Positions 30,016 to 39,692 are shown, numbered from the stretch's first letter. The stretch is DNA of 64,000 nt from Aporhodopirellula rubra (GCF_014192335.1 NZ_JACHXU010000008.1:124001-188000), one strand, 5' to 3'. Made by a program: numbers and translations. The notes: a model not told the origin generated them from the letters alone.

Positions 30016-31377
30016 ATGAATCTCCTGTTCATCGCGTGGCGAAATTTTCGTTATCGCGCGTTATCTAGCTTCCTAACCACCTTGTCACTGATGCTCGGTG
30101 TTGGGCTCGTCGTGATCGTGATGTCCATCTACGGCATCATCAGCGAGGCGTTCGTGCGCAATGCGGCGGTGGGATACAACCTCGTGGTCGGGCCTCGCGG
30201 GAGCGCGTTACAGTTGACGCTCAACAGTGTCTACTATCTCAGCCAACCGATCGAGAATTTGCCGTACACCGAGTACATGGAATTTTTTCCGGCCGACGAA
30301 CGGGCGCGGATGGTCAGCGAGTATGGCGGCGACCCGACACTCGGTGAACGTGACGGTGTTTATGCGGGATTCGTTGGCGAAGGTTATGCGATTCCGCTCG
30401 CGTTGGGCGATTATTTCGGAGAGTTTCGCGTTGTGGGGACGACGCCGGAGTTCTTTGAAAAATTGCGACATGGGCCAGATCTTGATCAACGGTTTGATTT
30501 CCAAGAAGGGCGTGCTCTCGAGACATTCACGCCTGAAAACCAGTATTTTGAATGCGTGTTAGGCTCGCGAGTAGCCGCGCAAATGGGTCTCGCCGTTGGC
30601 GACACGATGAACCCGACGCACGGCGATCCAGAGGGGAAAGGGCATGGGCAAGGTTTCGCCGTTGTCGGCGTGTTGGCTCCCACGGGGACACCCAACGACC
30701 GTGCAGTGTTTGTGAATCTCGAGGGGTTTTACTTGCTCGAAGGTCATGCCAAACCGCTTGAGGAAGATGCGGTGATCGTGCTTCCGGATCGTGATCCCGA
30801 TGACACGCGTCCGCCGTTGTTGATGATTCCCGAACGTGAGGTGACATCCATCTTGGTCCGCAACGGCAACGTGATGCATGCACCGGGGATGCAAAACCGA
30901 ATCAATGAGAGTGGGCGAGCGCAGGCCGCCGCACCGATTGGTGAGATCAATAAATTGATGTCGATGATCGTTGGGCCGTTGCTCTCGGCGTTGTTGGTCA
31001 TCACGTTGATCACGTGTGTGGTCGCCGCGTTTGGTGTTTTGGTTGCGATCTACAATTCGATGAATGACCGCCGCAGAGACATCGCCGTCATGAGGGCACT
31101 CGGTGCCCGAAGAGGCAGCGTCACGTGGGTGATACTTTTTGAAAGTTTGATCATCGCGATCATTGGTGGTGCGGCCGGATGGTTGCTCGCGCACGTCGCG
31201 ATCTATTCGGCAGGCACATTTATCGAACAGCAGACCGGAGTCCAGGTCGGATTGTTTTCGGTGAGTGAGTTCGAGTGGTTGCTGCTGCCTTTTGTAATCG
31301 TGTTGAGCCTGCTCGCGGGGATCGTTCCTGCGATGGCCGCGTATCGAACCGACGTCGGTTCAAACCTGTCCGCTTAG
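30016..31377 (+). CDS. ABC transporter permease (FtsX/MacB type)
   Basis: 453 residues. One N-terminal transmembrane helix (about 15-40, SSFLTTLSLMLGVGLVVIVM), a large extracytoplasmic domain (about 45-310), and three C-terminal helices around 315-345, 365-390 and 420-445. The sequence NSMNDRRRDIAVMRALGARR before the third helix is the classic FtsX coupling region. It forms a transporter or mechanotransmitter with the ATPase directly upstream (4-bp gap). Substrate not evident; the type is used for lipoproteins, macrolides and export. Confidence 0.92.
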   Translation: MNLLFIAWRNFRYRALSSFLTTLSLMLGVGLVVIVMSIYGIISEAFVRNAAVGYNLVVGPRGSALQLTLNSVYYLSQPIENLPYTEYMEFFPADERARMVSEYGGDPTLGERDGVYAGFVGEGYAIPLALGDYFGEFRVVGTTPEFFEKLRHGPDLDQRFDFQEGRALETFTPENQYFECVLGSRVAAQMGLAVGDTMNPTHGDPEGKGHGQGFAVVGVLAPTGTPNDRAVFVNLEGFYLLEGHAKPLEEDAVIVLPDRDPDDTRPPLLMIPEREVTSILVRNGNVMHAPGMQNRINESGRAQAAAPIGEINKLMSMIVGPLLSALLVITLITCVVAAFGVLVAIYNSMNDRRRDIAVMRALGARRGSVTWVILFESLIIAIIGGAAGWLLAHVAIYSAGTFIEQQTGVQVGLFSVSEFEWLLLPFVIVLSLLAGIVPAMAAYRTDVGSNLSA

Positions 31378-31399
31378 TCTTTCACCCCGAGTCATTGTT

Positions 31400-32401
31400 G
31401 TGCTGCCGATCGTCGAGAGTGGATCGTCCGAGGGCGTCGTGACGCCGTTCTCGCAGCGTGTTCGGGCGAATGGTGATCGGTTTTTGCGACGAGAGCTAAC
31501 AGAACTTCAAATCAATCTGGGGAAGCTCTGCAACCAGACATGCACGCATTGTCATGTCGATGCGGGGCCGACCAAGCGACGCGAGAACATGACCGGCGAG
31601 GTGGCCGAGCGGATCATGTCCCTCGCGGCCGAGACGCCGAGTTTGAAGGCGGTTGATTTGACGGGGGGGGCACCGGAAATGAATCCTCATTTTCGAGAGA
31701 TGGCGAGGACGTTCCGTGCGGCGGGGTTGCGAGTCATCGACCGATGTAACCTGACGATTTTGTCCGAACCTGGATTCGAATGGGTGGCACCGTTTTTAGC
31801 GGAACACGGTGTTGATGTGATCGCGTCACTGCCGTGTTATCTCGAAGACAATGTCGACTCGCAGCGGGGCAATGGCGTTTTCGATCGGAGTATCGCGGGA
31901 CTGCGACGACTCAACGAACTCGGATACGCCGTGCCGAATCAGTCGGGCGACCCTCTTCGGTTGGATCTGGTTTACAACCCGACGGGCCCGCACCTGCCAC
32001 CGGACCAGAAAAAGCTCGAGGTCGATTACCGGCGCGAGCTTCGCAGTCGGTATGAGATCGAGTTCGATTCTTTGTTGGCGATCACCAATATTCCTATCCG
32101 CCGATACGCTCAGTATCTGCGAAAACGCGGTGTCTACGATGATTACCTGACGATGCTCGCCGACGCCTTCAATCCCGCCGCGATCGACGGTGTGATGTGC
32201 AGGTCACTGGTTTCGATCGGTTGGGACGGGCGGATCTTCGATTGTGACTTCAACCAAATGGTGGATCTCTCGATTGAGTCACCCACGGTGTGGACGGTCG
32301 AGTCGTTAAGCGATTTCGTTAATCGACCGATCGCATTGGCAGATCACTGTTATGGCTGTACTGCGGGAGCGGGTAGCAGTTGTTCAGGCAGTTTGGTCTG
32401 A
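31400..32401 (+). CDS. arsS: ArsS-type radical SAM / Cys-rich protein
   Basis: 333 residues, GTG start. Radical SAM motif CNQTCTHCHVDAG (CxxxCxxC), then KAVDLTGGAPEMNPHFR, RCNLTIL, ASLPCYLEDNVD(S)QRG, LDLVYNPTGPHLPP, a CDFNQ region, and the C-terminal cysteines in DHCYGCTAGAGSSC. This arrangement is that of the radical SAM (seleno)protein ArsS, linked with arsenosugar synthesis. All key positions are Cys here; the TGA is a true stop with no sensible family sequence after it. There is no arsM beside it; instead it lies 22 bp after an ABC transporter pair. The biochemical role in this organism is inferred. Confidence 0.88.
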   Translation: MLPIVESGSSEGVVTPFSQRVRANGDRFLRRELTELQINLGKLCNQTCTHCHVDAGPTKRRENMTGEVAERIMSLAAETPSLKAVDLTGGAPEMNPHFREMARTFRAAGLRVIDRCNLTILSEPGFEWVAPFLAEHGVDVIASLPCYLEDNVDSQRGNGVFDRSIAGLRRLNELGYAVPNQSGDPLRLDLVYNPTGPHLPPDQKKLEVDYRRELRSRYEIEFDSLLAITNIPIRRYAQYLRKRGVYDDYLTMLADAFNPAAIDGVMCRSLVSIGWDGRIFDCDFNQMVDLSIESPTVWTVESLSDFVNRPIALADHCYGCTAGAGSSCSGSLV

Positions 32402-32487
32402 GGCGAGCGGATTTTCGATGCCCCGATTGCGGGCTACTGTCCGATGAAGACATTTCGCCGTGCTTGAACGGGGGGCGGACAAAATTC

Positions 32488-32509
32488 CCGATTATTGTCG
32501 AATAATCGG
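32488..32509. promoter_or_regulatory. Palindrome upstream of the LuxR-type regulator
   Basis: A perfect 9-bp inverted repeat, CCGATTATT-GTCG-AATAATCGG, 143 bp before the regulator's start. It has no T-run right after it and is not next to the end of a gene, so an operator (perhaps autoregulatory) is more likely than a terminator. Confidence 0.45.
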
Positions 32510-32652
32510 TTTGAAACCCTTTCCGAGAGGGGGGAGATACGGGATGCTCAACTTGAACGTTCTGTTTGTCAGGGCTCTCGTATTCGCGATGCACGGGGAT
32601 TGGGTGTTTTACCGAACAACGCCCATTCTCTCGGCTTCATTCTCGTTGCGTC

Positions 32653-33447
32653 ATGGTTTTTGCTTTGTCAGTGTGGAAACACACGACCGTCATCGCACCG
32701 CAACAAACGGGTGATCCGTTTGAGCTGCAGGAGAACGTTGCGCTCTGCGATAAGGAAATCGAACGCGATTTGCAGATTCTGAGAGAGAGCGGAGACCTCA
32801 CGGTGTTCCGGAATTGCGTTGAGAACAACGCGGCCGACGGGGCATTGAATGAGCATTTGGACGCACTCAATTTGTCCGCGTCCGTTTTTGTCAGCACGAA
32901 TGACCGCATCCTGCTCGGATACAACCGTATCGCGGGCCAGTACAACGCGTTCGAGTTGTCGATGTTGGGGCGACGGACGCCGAACCATCCTTCAGGATCG
33001 AGCCGATATCTCGATGAGACGACCGACAAGGCGTTGTTGGGCGGCGCTAGAGTGTTGTGGTACGAACATGAAGCACCGGCAGCGAATGGTCATTGGTTTC
33101 GGTGGTCGACATTGAAAATGCGGGTCCTCGAGAACCAATCCAGATCTTTTTGTCTGTTAAATCTGTCGAGACCGGTCCAGTTGTTGCCTGAGGTGAAGGC
33201 GTTGCCGAGTCGGATGCTGAATGAGCAATTGGTGATGTATCGCCAACTCGATGAAACCGACCGCCGAATCTGCGAGGGGATCGCGGTGGGGGATTCCACT
33301 GCCGAGATTGCTGCCGCGGTTGGTCTGACTCGTCGCAGCATCGAAGTCCGCCGGGGAAAAATCTTGGAGCACTTTGGGTTCTCACGCAAAGTGCAAATTG
33401 TGAGATTGCTGGTCCGGTTGGAGGAGAACGGGCTCCTTCCTGACTAA
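32653..33447 (+). CDS. LuxR-type transcriptional regulator
   Basis: About 264 residues. The N-terminal part (about 45-180) alternates strands like a PAS-type sensory domain. The last 65 residues are a LuxR/GerE helix-turn-helix: LDETDRRICEGIAVGDSTAEIAAAVGLTRRSIEVRRGKIL, with the usual order of helices. No receiver aspartate pattern is seen. The ATG at 32653 is the nearest good start; an upstream frame to 32566 has no resemblance. A perfect palindrome at 32488-32509 may be its operator. Targets unknown. Confidence 0.82.
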   Translation: MVFALSVWKHTTVIAPQQTGDPFELQENVALCDKEIERDLQILRESGDLTVFRNCVENNAADGALNEHLDALNLSASVFVSTNDRILLGYNRIAGQYNAFELSMLGRRTPNHPSGSSRYLDETTDKALLGGARVLWYEHEAPAANGHWFRWSTLKMRVLENQSRSFCLLNLSRPVQLLPEVKALPSRMLNEQLVMYRQLDETDRRICEGIAVGDSTAEIAAAVGLTRRSIEVRRGKILEHFGFSRKVQIVRLLVRLEENGLLPD

Positions 33448-33628
33448 TCTATGGCATCGGATTGGCACGCATTGCTTCTGCATTTCCTCCAAACTGGTTA
33501 TATTGTCAGGGCCGACTCGAGAAAGTGAGTACTTTTGGTCGGTGGGAACGGACCTCTCCCCTCAACAGAAGCTGCCCGATGGATGATGCAGTGCCTCTCG
33601 CCGAACTTTTTTTGGGTCACGTTCATTC

Positions 33629-34036
33629 ATGGGTGCCGAGTCGGAGCTGAACGGTCAGAGTTTTCGTGAAGCGATTTTGCGCCATGATGTGGCGTCGATC
33701 ACCCGTCAATTGGTCGAGAGCCATTTCGTGTTGATTCACTTGGCCGAAGAGTCAGAGGCCGACGAAGTGCTCGGCGCATTGACCGCGTGCAGCGAAGGAC
33801 GGGACTATCTCGTTGTCTTTTCGAGCCAGGCGCAGGCGAGTCAGTTCGTTGAATCACGGACGGATCTGTTCGAGGAGGAGTCCGAAGTCAGCGGATTCTG
33901 GGTCGATGGCCGCACGATGCTCGACTACCTCGACGATGAACTCGGCATTCTGTTGAACCCCGATGGTGAGGGTCACCGCCAGATCGGGACCGATCTGGTT
34001 CGAGAGATCTTGGACGAATTGGGCCTCGAGGGCTGA
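33629..34036 (+). CDS. SseB-like small protein
   Basis: 135 residues, acidic, soluble. The pattern FVLIHLAEESE ... DYLVVFSSQAQASQFVE ... resembles the N-terminal domain of SseB-family proteins (FT/FSS followed by a helix). Function not known for this group. It begins 181 bp after the LuxR-type gene. Confidence in the family is moderate, in the gene good. Confidence 0.7.
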   Translation: MGAESELNGQSFREAILRHDVASITRQLVESHFVLIHLAEESEADEVLGALTACSEGRDYLVVFSSQAQASQFVESRTDLFEEESEVSGFWVDGRTMLDYLDDELGILLNPDGEGHRQIGTDLVREILDELGLEG

Positions 34037-34381
34037 TTTATCTTGTCTGCTGGGGGGTTAGCCTAACGTGCGAGAACACGGGTTTTCCCTCAGTTGCAGG
34101 CGATTAGCCTGCGCAACCGGAATAGATTGACATTTTGAGTGTCAGATACTGTTTCGACCGGTCTTTTCCTATCGATGGTCTTAATTTTGACGATTATGCG
34201 GGCCGATACGACTGTTGTGAACTTAAATCCCTGATTTCGGGACTTTCATCACTCGGTCATCCTTAGTTGAAGGGTGTACGACCCTCCAAACGCTGTTTAC
34301 GGACGACAGCGAGACAGAGTGGGCGGGATGGAGGTAGACCATTTGGATCAGGGAAACCATCGGGGGAAGGATCCACTTAAG
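34037..34381. other. Upstream region of the porin gene
   Basis: 345 bases without a gene. A small hairpin GCAGGC-GATTA-GCCTGC is at 34096-34112. A TTGACA is at 34127-34132, but no convincing -10 lies at the right distance. The long leader may carry regulation of the porin. Confidence 0.4.
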
Positions 34382-35731
34382 ATGAAGTCGAAACGATCTA
34401 AATTATTGTTAGTTATTGGCGGGATCGCCGCTGCGACTTGGGGTTCGGCTGGCCTGACGGCGACGGCCCAGGATGCCTTGGTCTCCGAAGCTGCCTACCA
34501 TCAGCCGGCACAGGACGCTGATCTGATTCAGCAAGTCGGCTTCTGTGGCGGCGGCTCAGAATGCGATGCGGCTCCCGTCTATGAAACCGATTGTGGTTGC
34601 GAGACACCATGTGATTGTGACATGGGTGGTTGCTGCAGCGACGAGGCCTGCGGCTGCGATGAAGCCGGTGGTTTCTTGCTCAACGGTTGCGAGTGCGACC
34701 TCGGCGAGCCGTTCTCGCTCTTCGGCGAAGCTCACGGCATTTCGGTCGGCGGATGGGCTCAGTTCGGTTACCACACTGCGGCAGTTCCGTTGTTCAACAG
34801 CCGTCCTGACGAGTACCAACTGCATCAAGCCTGGTTGTACGCCGAGAAGGCAATCGACACGAGTTCAGGGTTCGATATCGGTGGACGAATCGATTACGTC
34901 TACGGTGTCGACGCTCAAGACACTCAGGCGTTCGGGATCGACAACGATCACTGGGACAATGACTGGGATAACGGGGCCTACGGCCATGCGTTGCCACAGG
35001 TATATGGCGAAGCCGGCTACGGTGACCTTTCGGTGAAGTTTGGGCACTTCTTCACGATCATCGGTTATGAAGTCGTCGCCGCCCCAGACAACTTCTTCTA
35101 CAGCCATGCGTACACGATGTATAACAGTGAACCGTTCACGCACACCGGTGCGTTGTTCACGTACAATGTTGGCGACGATGTAACAGCATATGGTGGTTAC
35201 ACCATGGGTTGGGACAGCGGGTTTGAGGACAATGGTGATTCGTTCTTGGGCGGAACGTCGGTGGCGTTATCGGACAATTACACGCTCACCTACGCCGCGA
35301 CCGGTGGCCGCTTTGGGAAAGCATTTCCTAACGGTAACGAAAGCGAACGAGGCTACATGCACTCGATCGTTTCGGACGTGACCATCACTGACAAGATTCA
35401 GTACATCGGTCAATCGGATTATCTCCGGACGAAAGATGCCGATGGCAATGTTCTTCGTGACACGATCGGGATGAACAACTACCTGATCTACACCATGAGC
35501 GATTGCTTGGCGGTCGGTTCACGATTCGAGTGGTACGATTCGTCGGGCGTGTTTGACAATGAAGTCGACATCTACGCGTTGACCTTGGGTGCCAACTTCA
35601 AGCCTCACGCCAACGTGCTGGTTCGTCCAGAAGTCCGCTGGGACTGGGTCGATGGCAACGCTGCAAACATCTTGGAAAACGACGACGATCAGCAAACAAC
35701 GTTCGGAATCGACACGATTTTCTTGTTCTAG
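34382..35731 (+). CDS. BBP2/OmpL-like outer-membrane porin with Cys-rich plug
   Basis: About 449 residues. Signal peptide about 1-30 (ends TATAQ). Residues 55-105 contain 12 cysteines in 51, mixed with Asp/Glu. From ISVGGWAQFGYHTAAVP on, the protein alternates strands and turns (Gly, Asp, Asn-rich), including QLHQAWLYAEKAID and a C-terminal TFGIDTIFLF that ends in phenylalanine, the typical signal of outer-membrane barrels. It resembles the planctomycete BBP2 (OmpL-like porin) family. The ATG at 34382 has AAGGA about 10 bases upstream and puts the leader first; the frame from 34274 adds a charged stretch. Confidence 0.82.
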   Translation: MKSKRSKLLLVIGGIAAATWGSAGLTATAQDALVSEAAYHQPAQDADLIQQVGFCGGGSECDAAPVYETDCGCETPCDCDMGGCCSDEACGCDEAGGFLLNGCECDLGEPFSLFGEAHGISVGGWAQFGYHTAAVPLFNSRPDEYQLHQAWLYAEKAIDTSSGFDIGGRIDYVYGVDAQDTQAFGIDNDHWDNDWDNGAYGHALPQVYGEAGYGDLSVKFGHFFTIIGYEVVAAPDNFFYSHAYTMYNSEPFTHTGALFTYNVGDDVTAYGGYTMGWDSGFEDNGDSFLGGTSVALSDNYTLTYAATGGRFGKAFPNGNESERGYMHSIVSDVTITDKIQYIGQSDYLRTKDADGNVLRDTIGMNNYLIYTMSDCLAVGSRFEWYDSSGVFDNEVDIYALTLGANFKPHANVLVRPEVRWDWVDGNAANILENDDDQQTTFGIDTIFLF

Positions 35732-35971
35732 CCGAACGCAGCGGCTTGCCGCTGGCTAATCATTCGCTGTGCGACATTTGAGACGAGGCGGTAACGATTG
35801 TTGCCGTACTCGTCTTTTTGCGTGGTAACAGCATGAATCAGTCCCCTAATTGAGGGGGTGTTTTCGCCTTGTGCTGTGTGCCGGTTGGCTGGCACCATTT
35901 CGCTGGTAATATGCGTGGGATAACATGCATTGTCCACGAACTCCCCAAAACAATCTTTCGCGGAATCCAAC

Positions 35972-37909
35972 GTGATCCATCGTTTTTCATTGAACCTTCG
36001 ATATCTCCCTCTGTTCCCGCTGCTCATTTTCGTCGCAGTACTCGCAGGCGCCGATCGCACCGCGAAGGCTGACGACTACGTGAGTGGTCTGCGGCTATTG
36101 CCTGCGGACGCAGCGGGTGTGGCTTGGGTCGCGGACATGCCTGTGTTGGCAGAGTCGTGGAAGGAGACGACGTTGCATGAACTCGGCCAAGATGACCTGA
36201 TGAAACCGCTCGTCGAAGCTAACCTTGGTGCCGATGGTGCGTTGTGGAGCAATGTCGGTGACAAGATCGGTGTCCGTCCGAAAGACCTCTATGAGATTGC
36301 GTCGGGAGAAGTCGTGGTTGCTTGGTTGCCGTTCGAGAACGATCGACGTCGGCCGTCGTGTTTGTGCGTCATTGCCGATATCCGCAGCAATCATCAACAA
36401 GCCCTCACCGTGGCCGACCGAATCGATCAGGATCTCAAAGCGGATGGCGCTACGCGAACGGATGTCGAGAAATTCGGCGAGACGATTCGTGTTTACCAAC
36501 CCAAGACACGTCCCGGTCAACTGAAGATTGAACAAGTCGTCATTGCGGTGACCGAAGACCGGATCATCGCATCCAACCGCGATTCGGTCGTGGTGGAAAT
36601 GCTCGAAGCGATTCCTCAAGGTGGACTGGCGGAATCGGTGGAAGAGGCCCCGCTGTTCAAAGCCGTCGCAGACCAGGTGAGTGATCGGATTGAAGTGAAG
36701 AAGGCCGGTTCGACTTTGCAGTGGTATGTCAGACCGCTTTCGATGGGACGCATCTTGCGGGATGTGGCGAAAGTCGATCGCGGCAACAAAGTGAAGATCC
36801 TGAATTTGCTTGAAAACCAAGGCTTTGATGCTATCCAAGCGATGGGTGGGACAGTGGTCGTTCGCCAAGATGAGTTCGACCTGTTGCATCGTGGCTACAT
36901 TCACGCTCCACCGGTAACCGATCAACCGGATCGCTATCGTTTGGCAGCTCGGGTTCTTCAGTTCCCAAACGGAAATCTACAACAGTTGCCAGGATGGATT
37001 CCAAAGTCGACCGCATCGGTTACTCAGATGAATTGGGAAATGGAGAAGGCGTTCTGGGCACTCGAGTCGTTGGTGAATGAAGCTTTCAACGACAAGATCT
37101 TCCGACCCACGATTGCAGGGATTCGGGATGATGAAGAAGGACCACAGATCGATATCGAAAAGAACGTGATGCCTAATCTCGGTCGCCATCTGTTGTTGCT
37201 GACCGACAACACCGAACCGATCACAGTCGATTCGGAACGCCTGCTCGTTGCGATTGAGGTAATCGACCAAGACGTAATCGCCAGTGCGATTGAGAAAGCG
37301 ATGGAAGTTGAACCCGACGTTCTGCTGGTCGAATCTGTCGACGGCGTGGATATTTGGAAAGTCCAACGGGGTGAAGGTGAAATCGAAGAGGAAGCGTTCT
37401 TTGATGATTTCGGTGGCGACGATGACATGCAAGAGGAACAGCCACCACTTCTTGACACCTGGGCGATCGCGATGGTCGGTAAAGGTGCGGGATCGGACAA
37501 ACCCTATTTGATGTTTTCCAGCCACGTCGATTTTCTAGTCGAAGTCGCTGAGCGAATCGCATCGGGAGCAGGTGATGGTCTAAATGACCAACAAGAGATT
37601 AAAGACCTTTTGGAAACGACCAAAGATTTCGGCGGCGAGAAACCATCGATTCAGAGAATTGTGAGGCTCCGGGAGTCACTGCAGGCGAAGTACGAATTGC
37701 AACGTCGCGGTGAACTCAAAGATAGCGATTCGGTTCTCGCGACGATCATTCGCCGATTGTTTCAGGACGAAGAACAGGAAGACATTGAGCGTCCTAACGC
37801 ATCAAAATGGCCTCCGTACGCCGACGTGAAGAAGTTCTTCAAAAACGCATCTAGCTATGTGGAAACGACCGATACCGGTTGGTCGCTCAACGCATTCTTG
37901 TTGCACTAA
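35972..37909 (+). CDS. Large secreted protein of unknown function
   Basis: About 645 residues. A leader is visible (FSLNLRYLPLFPLLIFVAVLAG..., cleavage near AKA-DD). The rest is soluble, acidic, with repeating alpha/beta character; an acidic stretch lies near residues 475-500 (FFDDFGGDDDMQEE). It is of the kind found widely in planctomycetes without known role; I recognise no enzyme motif. The GTG at 35972 gives a normal signal peptide; a TTG at 35930 would add 14 residues. It is alone in its orientation group with about 200 bp on each side. Confidence 0.75.
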   Translation: MIHRFSLNLRYLPLFPLLIFVAVLAGADRTAKADDYVSGLRLLPADAAGVAWVADMPVLAESWKETTLHELGQDDLMKPLVEANLGADGALWSNVGDKIGVRPKDLYEIASGEVVVAWLPFENDRRRPSCLCVIADIRSNHQQALTVADRIDQDLKADGATRTDVEKFGETIRVYQPKTRPGQLKIEQVVIAVTEDRIIASNRDSVVVEMLEAIPQGGLAESVEEAPLFKAVADQVSDRIEVKKAGSTLQWYVRPLSMGRILRDVAKVDRGNKVKILNLLENQGFDAIQAMGGTVVVRQDEFDLLHRGYIHAPPVTDQPDRYRLAARVLQFPNGNLQQLPGWIPKSTASVTQMNWEMEKAFWALESLVNEAFNDKIFRPTIAGIRDDEEGPQIDIEKNVMPNLGRHLLLLTDNTEPITVDSERLLVAIEVIDQDVIASAIEKAMEVEPDVLLVESVDGVDIWKVQRGEGEIEEEAFFDDFGGDDDMQEEQPPLLDTWAIAMVGKGAGSDKPYLMFSSHVDFLVEVAERIASGAGDGLNDQQEIKDLLETTKDFGGEKPSIQRIVRLRESLQAKYELQRRGELKDSDSVLATIIRRLFQDEEQEDIERPNASKWPPYADVKKFFKNASSYVETTDTGWSLNAFLLH

Positions 37910-38129
37910 TTTTCATTTGAAGGTCTCTCTCGTTTAAGACGCCGGCGGAAATTTTGACTGACGGACGATGTCCTATTTCTTGGCGTTGTCCGTTTCTAGC
38001 CAGTCCGTTTCTAAATATTCGAACAACGACTCGAATCGGAATCGCTTGTGTCGGAGCATTTGCGGCGTTGGTAGCAATGACGGTGAGGGATCGTTCACAC
38101 ACTTCTACATCCTACGAAAGAACCGCATC

Positions 38130-38849
38130 ATGACCGTTGAGACACGAAGAATTACCGACCCACCAACCCTGGCACGTGAATTTGCCAAAGACTTCGCCGC
38201 GTGGGTAGAAAAACAGAATCATGACAAAATCAGTGTGGCCCTTTCCGGGGGTAGCACACCCAAGATTTTGTTCGAATTGTGGGCGAGTGAGTATGCGGAT
38301 GCCGTTGATTGGTCGCGCCTGCATTTCTTTTGGGGTGACGAACGGTGTGTGCCTCCCGACGACTCTGAAAGCAATTATGGCGTCGCGAAGGAGTTGTTCT
38401 TCGACAAGGTGCGTCTACCAGATGAGAACATTCATCGTGTGCACGGCGAAGCGGATCCGGAGCAGGAGCGTGTGCGTTATGAAGAAGAAATTCGTTCGAT
38501 CGTTTCGAGCGATGAGAATGGTATCCCTCGTTTTGATCTGATGCTGCTCGGCATGGGTGACGACGGACATACCGCATCGATTTTTCCGTATCAGCGTGAA
38601 TTGCTACAGTCACCTCGCATTTGTGAGGTGGCACAGCATCCTGTGTCAGGTCAAACGCGAATCACGCTCACGGGGCCCGTCATCAATGCATCGGCAAAGA
38701 TCGTGTTCCTGGTAACCGGTGCCGGGAAAAAAGAGGTGCTAGCCGATGTGATTCATCACAAGGGAGCGTTTGAGACCTATCCGGCGTCCTACATTACCGA
38801 GGGTGACGTCGTTTTCTATGTTGATGAAGCGGCAGCAGAAAAATTGTAG
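38130..38849 (+). CDS. pgl: 6-phosphogluconolactonase
   Basis: About 239 residues, typical of the DevB/SOL family. Hydrolyses 6-phosphogluconolactone in the oxidative pentose phosphate pathway, cytosol. Motifs: VALSGGSTPKILFELW, LHFFWGDERCVPPDDSESNYG, FDLMLLGMGDDGHTASIFP, and ITLTGPVINAS. The ATG at 38130 is chosen; 54 residues upstream in frame do not match the family. zwf and gnd are not adjacent. Confidence 0.95.
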   Translation: MTVETRRITDPPTLAREFAKDFAAWVEKQNHDKISVALSGGSTPKILFELWASEYADAVDWSRLHFFWGDERCVPPDDSESNYGVAKELFFDKVRLPDENIHRVHGEADPEQERVRYEEEIRSIVSSDENGIPRFDLMLLGMGDDGHTASIFPYQRELLQSPRICEVAQHPVSGQTRITLTGPVINASAKIVFLVTGAGKKEVLADVIHHKGAFETYPASYITEGDVVFYVDEAAAEKL

Positions 38850-38908
38850 TTTTTCGGCACGATAGTCGCCCCGTCCGACGTCATTTGATGTCTCTATGGA
38901 AGCGAAGC

Positions 38909-39268
38909 ATGCGTACTCAAACTGTCCGATCCCGAATATTCCGTTCCTCACGGCAATCCCCAATTCAGCGGCGGAAAGCAAAGAGTCGAGCGGAAGTGTC
39001 GCTCAAGATGATTGTTGGGATGGTTCTGGGGATCGAGCTGGTGGGGGGACCGGCGCTCTTGGCGATGAGCATGTTGGGGGGCTTTGATTTGGTTCAGTCA
39101 CCCGTCTTCGCAAGTTGGTGGATGACCGGCTTTGCCATCGTGGGAGGTTGGTCAGGCGTTCGATTCCTGCCGCGGTTCTCGAGAGACCGCGGACCAACGG
39201 TCGACTTCCTGATCGACCCAAGACATGTTCGCAGTTCGCTCGGGTTCTACGATTATCCAAAACTCTGA
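38909..39268 (+). CDS. Small membrane protein, basic N-terminus
   Basis: About 119 residues. A basic Arg/Ser/Gln-rich N-terminus (about 1-32) is followed by two hydrophobic helices (about 35-58, IVGMVLGIELVGGPALLAM, and about 68-88, WWMTGFAIVGGWSGV). No family recognised. GGAAG lies six bases before this ATG; an ATG at 38888 is an alternative. Confidence 0.55.
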   Translation: MRTQTVRSRIFRSSRQSPIQRRKAKSRAEVSLKMIVGMVLGIELVGGPALLAMSMLGGFDLVQSPVFASWWMTGFAIVGGWSGVRFLPRFSRDRGPTVDFLIDPRHVRSSLGFYDYPKL

Positions 39269-39398
39269 CGCCGAGACCGCTTGCCTTTCACGCCCACGAA
39301 GCCAAGGATAGTCTGTCGTGCCGGCCCGCGAATGCGAGTCCGGCGTTTGACAGGATTGGTTTACGAGTCTTTTGGTCTGGATAGAAGGAACGACATCG

Positions 39399-39692
39399 AT
39401 GTCCCGCTTTTTTTTCGGCGTCATCTTGGGTGCCGCGCTGATGTATGGGGCGATGCACTACCATCTCGTCCGTGGACAAGATGGTATTTTCATGGTGCCG
39501 AAAGTCACCAGTGATCTGGGTGACATCTACGTTGACATTCGAGGGTTCACGCTCGAGGATTGGAAGCAGCACAAACCGTTGGCTGCAGCCATCATGAACA
39601 GCGATCGTTCCGAAGTGTTAGCCGATTCAACCTTATCCGGGTTTCGCGACAATGTTCACTCGTTGGTCGATCGACTGTTGTCGAACGATTGA
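39399..39692 (+). CDS. Small membrane-anchored protein
   Basis: About 97 residues with an N-terminal hydrophobic helix (MSRFFFGVILGAALMYGAMHY) as anchor or leader and a short soluble part (DIYVDIRGFTLEDWKQHKPLAAAI). AAGGA eight bases upstream supports the start. No family recognised. It converges with the RGG-repeat gene downstream. Confidence 0.65.
   Translation: MSRFFFGVILGAALMYGAMHYHLVRGQDGIFMVPKVTSDLGDIYVDIRGFTLEDWKQHKPLAAAIMNSDRSEVLADSTLSGFRDNVHSLVDRLLSND

Noticed and set aside
29235-30032. 265-codon open frame on the minus strand
   Set aside because: Antisense to the ABC ATPase with full Walker A, signature and Walker B motifs.
32399-32465. Possible selenocysteine readthrough of the ArsS TGA
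   Set aside because: The sequence after the TGA does not continue the family, and the Cys-rich end DHCYGCTAGAGSSC is already complete before it.
34127-34152. TTGACA upstream of the porin as a promoter
   Set aside because: No acceptable -10 lies 16-18 bases downstream; left as an unproven hint only.
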